Of a stretch of 5,432 nucleotides of DNA, positions 1 through 5,432 are shown piece by piece (the first letter of the stretch is position 1; the number at the start of each line of letters is the position of its first letter). Location of the stretch: positions 1-5,432 of the forward strand of contig CALETX010000203.1 of NCBI GenBank assembly GCA_937920455.1, read 5' to 3'. The stretch comes from an uncultured bacterium (GTDB taxonomy: Bacteria > Verrucomicrobiota > Kiritimatiellia > UBA8416 > CALETX01). The position numbers were made by a program, and so were the translations under genes. Below the pieces are notes generated by a model, which saw nothing but the letters and a program-made list of their open reading frames with translations, ran no database searches and had not been told where the DNA came from.

Positions 1-7
1 AAGAATA

Positions 8-952
8 ATGGGCAGCATTGAAAAGCAAGGTTATTCAGGACGAAAGCTGAAAGTTTTTCTCACTGTGGACGTGGAATGTTATTCCGGCGATTATGAGCGG
101 GAAGTGTATGGTTCCGGTTTGGGGCTTGAATACATTCTGCGGGTCTTACAGGCGAGTGGGGCAAAGGCAACGTTCTTCGTGGAGGCATTGGGCGCTACGC
201 GATGGGTAATGCGGCCGCTGCAGGAGATGTCCGCCAGGATAGGCGAAGCCGGACAGGACTTGCAACTTCATGTGCACCCCGCCATTGCGCGGCTGGCTGA
301 TTACAGGGATACTTCCGACGTACTGCACCTGCATGACACTGACATGCAAGAGCGACTTCTTGAGACGGGTCTACGTATTCTAACATCCTGTGGGCGCACG
401 ATCGTCGCGTTTCGGGCCGGGGATATGGCTGCGAACGAGGCGACTCTTGAGGCGATGCGCAGAGTCGGCATTTTGAAAGGTTCAAATCGCGACCTTGACA
501 CGAAACGTTCGACGCGATCCCTGCTGAATGAGGTTTTCCCTGTCAAGAATGATGTCTGCGAGCATGGCGGAATCATTGACGTTCCAGTCTCGTGTTTCCG
601 CAGTCCTTTGCCGATTTTCGACGGCAGATACAGGCATCTTGAAATATGCGCTGTAGGAATATTGGAACTGAAGTCTTGCCTCTGCAAAATGGCAGGCGCC
701 GGCTATTCGACGGCATGCATTTTTACCCATCCGCGCGAGTTTTTTGCTTGGCGCAACGGCCGCGCCACGCCGGTCGTGAAAAATTGTCGTAGGCTTGAAT
801 GGCTCGTGAACTACGTTGAGGCCGGCTCTTTTCTGGAATGGTCAACCATGGCGGATTGCGATCCTAAGCTGGTGGCGAAGCAGAGCAGGCCAGAAATAAC
901 CCTCTCTTGCGCATGGACGCTTCTCCGGATGATTCAGCAGGTAGTGGGTTGA
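8..952 (+). CDS. Polysaccharide deacetylase-like protein (NodB/CE4 fold)
   Basis: The product is 314 aa and probably removes an acetyl group from an amino sugar in a glycan or glycan precursor. Motifs expected of the NodB homology fold appear in order: a first-strand acidic motif TVDVE (residues 19-23, Asp21 the likely base or metal ligand), LHVHP (87-91, His88 and His90 as metal ligands), FRAGD (135-139, Arg136), DVPVS (191-195) and a C-terminal FTHPREF (239-245, His241 as the likely catalytic His). LHxHP together with FRAG resembles the WalW-like branch of CE4 rather than classical chitin or peptidoglycan deacetylases. There is no signal peptide, so it probably acts in the cytoplasm. The start is provisional: only seven bases precede the ATG, they show no Shine-Dalgarno and no in-frame stop, so the gene may begin earlier. 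The fold is fairly certain; the substrate is unknown. Confidence 0.82.
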   Translation: MGSIEKQGYSGRKLKVFLTVDVECYSGDYEREVYGSGLGLEYILRVLQASGAKATFFVEALGATRWVMRPLQEMSARIGEAGQDLQLHVHPAIARLADYRDTSDVLHLHDTDMQERLLETGLRILTSCGRTIVAFRAGDMAANEATLEAMRRVGILKGSNRDLDTKRSTRSLLNEVFPVKNDVCEHGGIIDVPVSCFRSPLPIFDGRYRHLEICAVGILELKSCLCKMAGAGYSTACIFTHPREFFAWRNGRATPVVKNCRRLEWLVNYVEAGSFLEWSTMADCDPKLVAKQSRPEITLSCAWTLLRMIQQVVG

Positions 953-973
953 CAGACTACGGATCGGTTAGAA

Positions 974-2101
974 ATGAGGATCGAGATCTATGACTCAATC
1001 AATCTTCCGGATGATTTGATCATTTTCTGGAAAACCAAGTGTCAGGAGACGGGCTGTTGGCGCGGTCTTACCGGCACTCCCGAGTGGTATGGGGTAATGA
1101 AACAGAAATTGGAAGGCAGAGTATTTTCGTGGAGGGGTGATGATGGGAAATATCTGTGTGTGTTGCCGACAGTGCGCAACAGGTTTGAGGTTATGCCGGG
1201 TCTGAGTGTGAATGTGCTGAAGGTCGTCGGTGGGGAGATGCTTGGCGAGAGAATGGATGAGCTGGCGATGTCCGTCTTATGGGATAATATTCTCGACGCT
1301 GAAAAGAAGGTGGATGCGATCTGGTTTGACCACTTTCAACTCTGCTTGATTGACACAGTTAAAAAGAGTTCTTCCAATAGTCGTAAAAGTTTTGCCCATC
1401 TGAATAATGACGATATTCCTCACTATCGGTTGCGACTGACCGACAGCGTGAGTACCCGTTCCGCGCGTACTCTCCGGAAGATTTACGGGCGCCAGCGCGC
1501 TCTTGAAAGGAGAATGGCAAGTCCTCTTGTCATTCGCGAGATTCGCTCGTTTAGAGAAGCGCTGGACTTTCAAGCGCAGATCGAACACCTGATGTCCAGG
1601 CGGCGATGGCAGGCGCTACGGCGCGGCGGAACTTTCAGTGTGGTGAACCTCAAGGAAATCTGCGATCGGGGTTGGCTCAGGAGTTTTCTTATGACAACGG
1701 GAGAGACTCCTGTGGCCTTTGTGTTAGGGTATCAGGGGAATGGTATCTTTGTGTATGAGGATGTAGGATATGAACCGACTGTGGCGTCATTTTCGCCCGG
1801 CACGATTTTGCTTTATCGTCTTATGGAAATTCTAAAAAAGGAAGATCCGCCGGTATGGATTGACTTTGGCGAAGGCGAAGCGGAGTACAAAGCCGCCTTG
1901 GCCACTGATGTTATTCGAGTTGCGAGCCTCATGATTGTCAGAAGGACGGCGCCTCTTCTTAGCCTGTTCCTGGTGAACAGGATTGCCGGAGTGACGAGGC
2001 GTCTGGCGAGGCGATCGTTTCTAAGCCTTCCTTTCGGGACAGAAAGTCTTGCCCGACTGAGACGATTCATGCGTCATCGGAATTTCCGTCTCTTGATGTA
2101 G
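974..2101 (+). CDS. GNAT acyltransferase, CelD/BcsL type (Acetyltransf_6-like)
   Basis: The product is 375 aa, a usual length for CelD/BcsL-like proteins, which carry a GNAT fold and occur in many exopolysaccharide clusters. The diagnostic part is the second half. A basic helix with RSARTLRKIYGRQRALERR (162-180) leads into the GNAT core, with a strand TPVAFVLGY (245-253), then YEDVGYEP (261-268), SPGTILLYRLME (274-285), and the hallmark IDFGEGEAEYK (296-306), which matches the D-G-G-x-YK ending of this family. The C-terminal tail (about 335-375) is Arg-rich. No signal peptide or membrane helix is seen. It likely transfers an acyl group to a sugar or lipid-linked glycan; donor and acceptor are not known. 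It starts 21 nt after the deacetylase, with only a weak GGA (961-963) upstream. Its first half is AT-richer than its neighbours (about 43% GC by hand count over 1261-1440). Confidence 0.8.
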   Translation: MRIEIYDSINLPDDLIIFWKTKCQETGCWRGLTGTPEWYGVMKQKLEGRVFSWRGDDGKYLCVLPTVRNRFEVMPGLSVNVLKVVGGEMLGERMDELAMSVLWDNILDAEKKVDAIWFDHFQLCLIDTVKKSSSNSRKSFAHLNNDDIPHYRLRLTDSVSTRSARTLRKIYGRQRALERRMASPLVIREIRSFREALDFQAQIEHLMSRRRWQALRRGGTFSVVNLKEICDRGWLRSFLMTTGETPVAFVLGYQGNGIFVYEDVGYEPTVASFSPGTILLYRLMEILKKEDPPVWIDFGEGEAEYKAALATDVIRVASLMIVRRTAPLLSLFLVNRIAGVTRRLARRSFLSLPFGTESLARLRRFMRHRNFRLLM

Positions 2102-2107
2102 CGCTTC

Positions 2108-3283
2108 ATGATAGTGGTTATTGAACATTTTTTTCTGAGAATGCTCGCTTTGCTTTGGCTTGAAAGAAGGCTTGCCTCCGGGCCATTGCGGCCCGAAACG
2201 CGCGCAAAGCTGAAAAAAGTTCAGGCGGAGCTTACTGAAGCGTATCGCTCAGCAAGGGCATTTTTCGACGGTCTGCGGATGTGTGTGGGTTGCGAAGCCG
2301 GCTGTTGTGCTGGCTCGTTCAGCAGGTTCAATGTTTATGATCGAATAGCACAGGAAGCAGCTGGTATTGAAGTGCCGCCGCCGGCGGATTACCGCCTCTA
2401 TCTGTTCGACTCTTTCAGAAAAAATCTGGCCGGCAAGGAGAAAGGGTGGTGCAGCTATTTTCGCCCGGGATACGGATGTTCGTTGCCGGTGGAACTGCGG
2501 CCAGCCATTTGCGTGTGGTGGGTGTGCGGTCGGATGAAAGACTGCTTTAATGCCGACCGAAAGCTGTTTGTTAAAAGGCTCAGGTCCAGGATAGATCGTC
2601 TGTTTTGGCGATTTGCTGTAATTGTGATTCGGGATGACATATCGTGGAAATTAAAGTTTTTCCTGCAGAGGGTGCGCTTTCTCTGGCAGGGGCTGCGGAG
2701 CGTTGGCCATGGGACGACCATCGGAGCGTTTTTTACAGGAGTGCGTTTTCTAAGGCAAAGGCTGCTCTGCGTTAGAGAAACGATTCTCTACATTCGAGCT
2801 ACGGATAAACCTTCCACGATCGAGCCACCAGCCGACATTCGGATAACGCCGGTCGCCCTGGACGACCCTGATGCTCTGACAAAGCTCTTGGCAACAGGGA
2901 CAGGATGGTCGGTTCGAAATTTCGGGCGAAAGGGAGCGACTGCTTATCTGGCCACATTCCAGGGAATGCCTGTTGCGGCTGGATGGTTGTTCGAAAAGAG
3001 TCCGCTGCTCACCAGGCTCAGGATGGACCATGACGTCGTCTATCTAGGCGAGTTCGAGGTTTTGCCTCAGTTTCGGGGGCGGGGTATATATCCGGCCATG
3101 CTAGAGGCAATGTGCTCTGATATCAGGGGGCGCTGCGCAAGGGCTTATGCCGAGACGGAACCAGGAAACCTCGCAAGCAGACGCGGGCTCGAAAAAGCCG
3201 GTTTTTGCGTGGCAGGCCGACTGCGAACAGTTATTGTGGCCGGCATGCTTGTCCGGTGCAGGTTGACACCATGGACTTCGTGA
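2108..3283 (+). CDS. Fusion of a YkgJ-like Cys-rich metal-binding domain and a GNAT acetyltransferase
   Basis: The product is 391 aa with two recognisable halves. Residues about 55-146 hold a cysteine pattern like the YkgJ/CxxCxxCC family (predicted Zn or Fe binding): CVGCEAGCC (59-67), GWCSYF (113-118), GYGCSLPVELRPAICVWWVC (121-140), with the family's C...RPxxC spacing, and a further Cys146. Residues about 240-380 look like GNAT: a strand YLGEFEVLP (312-320), the acetyl-CoA loop QFRGRGIYPAM (321-331), and ETEPGNLASRRGLEKAGF (349-366), typical of the N-x-x-S/A-x-x-x-x-x-K-x-G-F end of GNAT proteins. Between them lies a strongly basic, aromatic linker (151-230, about 19 Lys/Arg against 4 Asp/Glu) with a short internal repeat. 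It starts 6 nt after the CelD-like gene, in the same frame, without a clear Shine-Dalgarno; Met12 (2141) is an alternative start. It overlaps the next gene by 13 nt. Function inferred only: an acyltransferase possibly controlled or structured by a bound metal. Confidence 0.77.
   Translation: MIVVIEHFFLRMLALLWLERRLASGPLRPETRAKLKKVQAELTEAYRSARAFFDGLRMCVGCEAGCCAGSFSRFNVYDRIAQEAAGIEVPPPADYRLYLFDSFRKNLAGKEKGWCSYFRPGYGCSLPVELRPAICVWWVCGRMKDCFNADRKLFVKRLRSRIDRLFWRFAVIVIRDDISWKLKFFLQRVRFLWQGLRSVGHGTTIGAFFTGVRFLRQRLLCVRETILYIRATDKPSTIEPPADIRITPVALDDPDALTKLLATGTGWSVRNFGRKGATAYLATFQGMPVAAGWLFEKSPLLTRLRMDHDVVYLGEFEVLPQFRGRGIYPAMLEAMCSDIRGRCARAYAETEPGNLASRRGLEKAGFCVAGRLRTVIVAGMLVRCRLTPWTS
2672..2775 (+). 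repeat. Diverged direct repeat (about 35 nt, two copies 69 nt apart) inside the linker of gene 3
   Basis: The stretches 2672-2706 and 2741-2775 match at about 26 of 35 bases by eye and are in the same reading frame. They encode VRFLWQGLRSV (189-199) and VRFLRQRLLCV (212-222). This looks like an old 23-residue duplication within the basic linker, although flanking residues match poorly, so convergent helix composition is possible. Confidence 0.35.
3260..3262 (+). promoter_or_regulatory. Putative weak Shine-Dalgarno for the glycosyltransferase
   Basis: AGG lies eight bases before the ATG at 3271, inside the end of the upstream GNAT gene. It is short, but it favours this start over ATG 3205, and the spacing is normal. 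Translational coupling through the 13-nt overlap may make a stronger site unnecessary. Confidence 0.4.
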
Positions 3284-4464
3284 TGCTGGCAAATTCGTGG
3301 TCGGCTGCCATAGCCAATCCAACGAGCAAGCACCATCTTGCGGGTGCGCTGGCCGCCTCAGGGCACAGAGTGCTGTGGATCGAGGGCGCCGGAATGCGGC
3401 GGCCGAGCGTGTTTTCGACTCGTGACTGGCGGCGAGGTTTGCGGAGGCTTACGTATGCGGCATTTGGCGCCAGACCGGCCGCCGCGGTGAGCTCTTTATG
3501 GATTGTGTCTCCTTTCATTGTGCCTCTGCCGCGTATTTCGGCGATACGTTGGCTTAACGCCAGGCTTGTCATGGCGCACACCAGGGGCGTCATGGTGAAA
3601 CTCGGATTCTCCGAACCAACTCTCATCAACTATGTTCCCACATTTCACGATGTGCTGGGCGGTTGGCGGAGCTTGGCAGGTCCGCGGGGTCTGGCGGTGT
3701 ATCATTGTGTGGATCGCTGGGACGCTTTCGGTCGCTATGATTCTCAGATCATGGCGAAATGCGATAGTCTTTGCTGTGCGGCTGCGGATTTCGTTGTTGC
3801 TTCTTCCCGCGACCTGGAGGACAGATGCAGGAGGCACAGTCAAGATGTGCGATACCTTCCGCACGGAGTCAAACACGGCCATTTTGCCGGTCCTCTGCGC
3901 AGGGCGGCTGCAGGCGCGTCAGTGCCTCCGCCGGGGGACATGCCCGGAGGGCCTGTTGTCGGTTTTATTGGTCTGATCTCGGAGTGGGTTGACCAGAATC
4001 TCATACTACGAGTGGCCAACGAAAATCCCGCTGCAACCGTGGCGCTGATAGGAGACGCCGATGTTGACACGCGGAGGTTGAAAGGCGCGCGAAACGTGAT
4101 GCTGTTGGGACCGCGGCTGTTCAACGTTATACCGGAATATGTGGCCCGTTTTTCAGTGGGGATTATTCCCTTTGTGGTGAACGAGTTGACGCGCGCCGTA
4201 AATCCTATAAAGCTTTATGAGTTGCTGGCCGCCGGCTGTCCGGTGGTCTCGACTGCTATTCCAGAGGTCGTCAGATCTGGCGTAGCTATCGCGAAAGACA
4301 GTGATCAGTTCGTGGCTTTTGTCAGACGCGCGCTTGAGAAACCGCTATCTCTGGAGGAGAAACTTGCGCTGAGCCGCAGCGTGGAAGACTGCACGTGGGA
4401 ACGTCGGACTGCGGAGCTGCTCATGATGATTAAGGAGAGAAAGAGCAAGATGGCTGCACTTTGA
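3271..4464 (+). CDS. Glycosyltransferase, family 1 / GT4-like (TuaH-type)
   Basis: The product from this start is 397 aa. It likely transfers a sugar from a nucleotide-sugar donor to a growing glycan, in the cytoplasm. It has the two-Rossmann GT-B layout. The N-terminal half opens with a strand MDFVMLANSW and SKHHLAGALAASGHRVLWIE (19-38), then VYHCVDRWDAFGRYD (143-157), a motif typical of TuaH-like enzymes. The C-terminal half has LPHGV (196-200), VVGFIGLISEWVD (229-241), VMLLGPR (276-282) and NELTRAVNPIKLYELLAAGCPVV (304-326), containing the donor-binding E-x7-E-like region with Glu317. The ORF is open further upstream to an ATG at 3205, but that would overlap the GNAT domain by 79 nt. The ATG at 3271 has an AGG eight bases ahead and gives a natural first strand. 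ATG 3283 forms a TGATG overlap with the upstream stop but would cut that strand. The acceptor and sugar are unknown. Confidence 0.88.
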   Translation: MDFVMLANSWSAAIANPTSKHHLAGALAASGHRVLWIEGAGMRRPSVFSTRDWRRGLRRLTYAAFGARPAAAVSSLWIVSPFIVPLPRISAIRWLNARLVMAHTRGVMVKLGFSEPTLINYVPTFHDVLGGWRSLAGPRGLAVYHCVDRWDAFGRYDSQIMAKCDSLCCAAADFVVASSRDLEDRCRRHSQDVRYLPHGVKHGHFAGPLRRAAAGASVPPPGDMPGGPVVGFIGLISEWVDQNLILRVANENPAATVALIGDADVDTRRLKGARNVMLLGPRLFNVIPEYVARFSVGIIPFVVNELTRAVNPIKLYELLAAGCPVVSTAIPEVVRSGVAIAKDSDQFVAFVRRALEKPLSLEEKLALSRSVEDCTWERRTAELLMMIKERKSKMAAL

Positions 4465-4473
4465 GCCGCGGCT
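4464..4473. repeat. 10-bp perfect palindrome AGCCGCGGCT between genes 4 and 5
   Basis: The sequence begins with the last base of the glycosyltransferase TGA stop and ends immediately before the ATG of the carbamoyltransferase, filling the whole gap. It reads the same on both strands. It sits where a Shine-Dalgarno would be expected and contains none. It has no loop and no T-run, so a terminator is unlikely. It may be chance in GC-rich sequence. Confidence 0.5.
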
Positions 4474-5432
4474 ATGAATGTTCTAGGCATAGGCGGATAC
4501 AGTCATGACAGCTCGGCGGCTCTGATTTGTGACGGTGCGATTACTGCCGCAGCCGAAGAAGAACGCTTTAGTCGGCGGAAGCACCAGGAGGGATGGCCTG
4601 CCAAAGCTATTGATTTTTGTCTGGAGTACGGCCGTATCGGTCCGGCAGACCTTGACCATCTGGCTTTCTACTGGCGGCCGTGGAGCGTTGATTCCCTCAG
4701 GAATATTGGGCGACGGCTTTTTTATGCGCCGCTGCATCCGGCGTATTCGGCCGGATTTCTTCTTGAAGAACTGCGCGACACTGCGTGGTACGTATTTCAT
4801 CTGAGAAGGCTGCGCAGAGTTAGCGGCAGCCGCGCGCGAATTCATTTTGTTCCTCATCATCATTGTCATGCAGCAAGCGCCTTTTTCTGTTCGCCTTTTG
4901 ACGAAGCGGCAGTTCTGACAATTGACAGCCGTGGGGAGTGGGCAACGAGCGTGATGTATCACGGCAGAGGAAACAAACTGTCTCAAATCGGACGGATCGA
5001 GCTTCCAAACTCGGTTGGAGTGTTATACCTGTGTGTAACTAACTTTCTGGGTTTCAATACGGGCGATGAATACAAAGTGATGGGTCTTGCCGCGTATGGC
5101 GAGCCATCGTATCTGCCACGCTTCAGGAAGATGGTGAAATTGCTTCCGAACGGCACTTACCGTCTGGACAGTTCCTACTTCACGGTCCAGCACAGTCCCG
5201 GAAGATTTGTCGGATACGTTTCGGGGCGGTTCATCGAAGAGTTTGGCAAGCCGCGCAGTCCTGATGAGGAAATAACACAGCGTCACAAAGACATCGCCGC
5301 AAGTCTGCAGGCTGCTCTTGAAGAGGTGGTCTTTCACGTGCTCGAAGGACTCTACAGACGCACCGGCGTCCGCCGGCTGTGTCTTGCCGGCGGTGTTGCC
5401 CAAAACAGCGTTCTTTGCGGAAAAATCCCCTT
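4474..5432 (+). CDS. O-carbamoyltransferase, NodU/CmcH/TobZ family (3' end outside the window)
   Basis: The reading frame is open from ATG 4474 to the window end, giving 319 residues plus two bases; full-length members are usually about 550-600 aa, so roughly the first 55% is present. These enzymes make carbamoyl-adenylate from carbamoyl phosphate and ATP, then carbamoylate a hydroxyl on a sugar or antibiotic. Family hallmarks visible: GGYSHDSSAAL (7-17), AAAEEERFSRRKH (25-37), HHHCHAASAF (128-137), VLTIDSRGEWAT (147-158), NTGDEYKVMGLAAYGEP (195-211), DIAASLQAALEE (273-284) and LCLAGGVAQNS (302-312). His128, His132 and Asp151 have the spacing of TobZ's metal ligands as I recall them (114, 118, 137). 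Asp-Ser-Arg at 151-153 replaces the more common Asp-Gly-Val, and Ala207 the usual Pro. The start follows the glycosyltransferase stop by 9 nt, in the same frame, without a clear Shine-Dalgarno. The substrate is presumably the glycan of this cluster. Confidence 0.92.
   Translation, partial: MNVLGIGGYSHDSSAALICDGAITAAAEEERFSRRKHQEGWPAKAIDFCLEYGRIGPADLDHLAFYWRPWSVDSLRNIGRRLFYAPLHPAYSAGFLLEELRDTAWYVFHLRRLRRVSGSRARIHFVPHHHCHAASAFFCSPFDEAAVLTIDSRGEWATSVMYHGRGNKLSQIGRIELPNSVGVLYLCVTNFLGFNTGDEYKVMGLAAYGEPSYLPRFRKMVKLLPNGTYRLDSSYFTVQHSPGRFVGYVSGRFIEEFGKPRSPDEEITQRHKDIAASLQAALEEVVFHVLEGLYRRTGVRRLCLAGGVAQNSVLCGKIP

Larger units (their letters stand above)
8..5432 (+). other. Probable operon for glycan assembly and decoration
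   Basis: Five same-strand genes have gaps of 21, 6, -13 and 9 nt, and no terminator-like hairpin with a T-run lies in any gap. The spacing makes co-transcription and translational coupling likely. The promoter must lie before the window, since only seven bases precede the first ATG, and the operon continues beyond the right edge because the last gene is open. All products with recognisable folds fit polysaccharide synthesis or tailoring. Transcription as one unit is inferred. Confidence 0.75.

Noticed and set aside
301..687. A 128-aa minus-strand frame, plus similar ones at 3231-3629 and 3496-3882
   Set aside because: Each is antisense to a well-supported gene, has Arg/Ser-rich composition typical of shadow frames, and matches no family I recognise.
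2099..2110. Possible stop-codon readthrough joining genes 2 and 3 (TAG then two codons, same frame), and likewise genes 4 and 5 (TGA then three codons)
   Set aside because: Both pairs share a frame, but each member is a complete, independently recognisable protein with its own ATG, and no recoding element is evident. One in three junctions share a frame by chance.
3632..3976. A 114-aa plus-strand frame
   Set aside because: It is an out-of-frame reading inside the glycosyltransferase, cysteine- and arginine-rich without a recognisable pattern.
8..4464. An exosortase-associated (PEP-CTERM) polysaccharide locus
   Set aside because: A deacetylase, a GNAT-fold protein and a glycosyltransferase occur together in those loci too, but the deacetylase here lacks the DUF3473-type C-terminus, and no exosortase or other marker gene is present in the window.
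4464..4473. Rho-independent terminator at the palindrome
   Set aside because: The palindrome has no loop, the stem would be only a few pairs, no T-run follows, and it abuts the start codon of the next gene.
4529..4804. A 91-aa plus-strand frame
   Set aside because: It is an out-of-frame reading of the carbamoyltransferase N-terminus with no motif of its own.
4483..4986. A 167-aa open frame on the minus strand
   Set aside because: It lies wholly opposite the carbamoyltransferase, whose family motifs are unmistakable. Its own product is low-complexity and shows no recognisable fold.

Overview
The window is a densely packed, single-direction stretch of five protein-coding genes, all on the + strand. 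Spacing between genes is 21 nt, 6 nt, a 13-nt overlap and 9 nt. This is the layout of one operon, and both window edges cut through it. No RNA gene, transposase, CRISPR array, terminator or convincing promoter is visible, and no stretch over 300 bases lacks a gene. The gene families point to a bacterium building and decorating a surface or secreted polysaccharide (O-antigen, capsule or exopolysaccharide). The organism cannot be named from this sequence. Mixed GC content (hand counts of about 43% in one stretch and 62% in another) and poor Shine-Dalgarno sites are compatible with an environmental Gram-negative lineage, but this is inference only.

Layout: (1) 8-952, a NodB-type polysaccharide deacetylase-like protein. 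(2) 974-2101, a CelD/BcsL-type GNAT acyltransferase. (3) 2108-3283, an unusual two-domain protein with an N-terminal cysteine-rich YkgJ-like (CxxCxxCC) metal-binding domain and a C-terminal GNAT N-acetyltransferase domain. (4) 3271-4464, a family-1/GT4-type glycosyltransferase resembling TuaH. (5) 4474 to the window end, the N-terminal 319 residues of a NodU/CmcH/TobZ-family O-carbamoyltransferase. This last gene has no stop inside the window and is easily missed by a search for closed ORFs.

Taken together, the genes could add a sugar (glycosyltransferase), remove an acetyl group (deacetylase), add acyl groups (two GNAT proteins) and add a carbamoyl group (carbamoyltransferase). This reads as a glycan-tailoring cassette. 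The families are individually known. The feature most worth a second look is the YkgJ-GNAT fusion, whose combination I do not recognise as a standard architecture. I found no strong evidence for a wholly new type of system.
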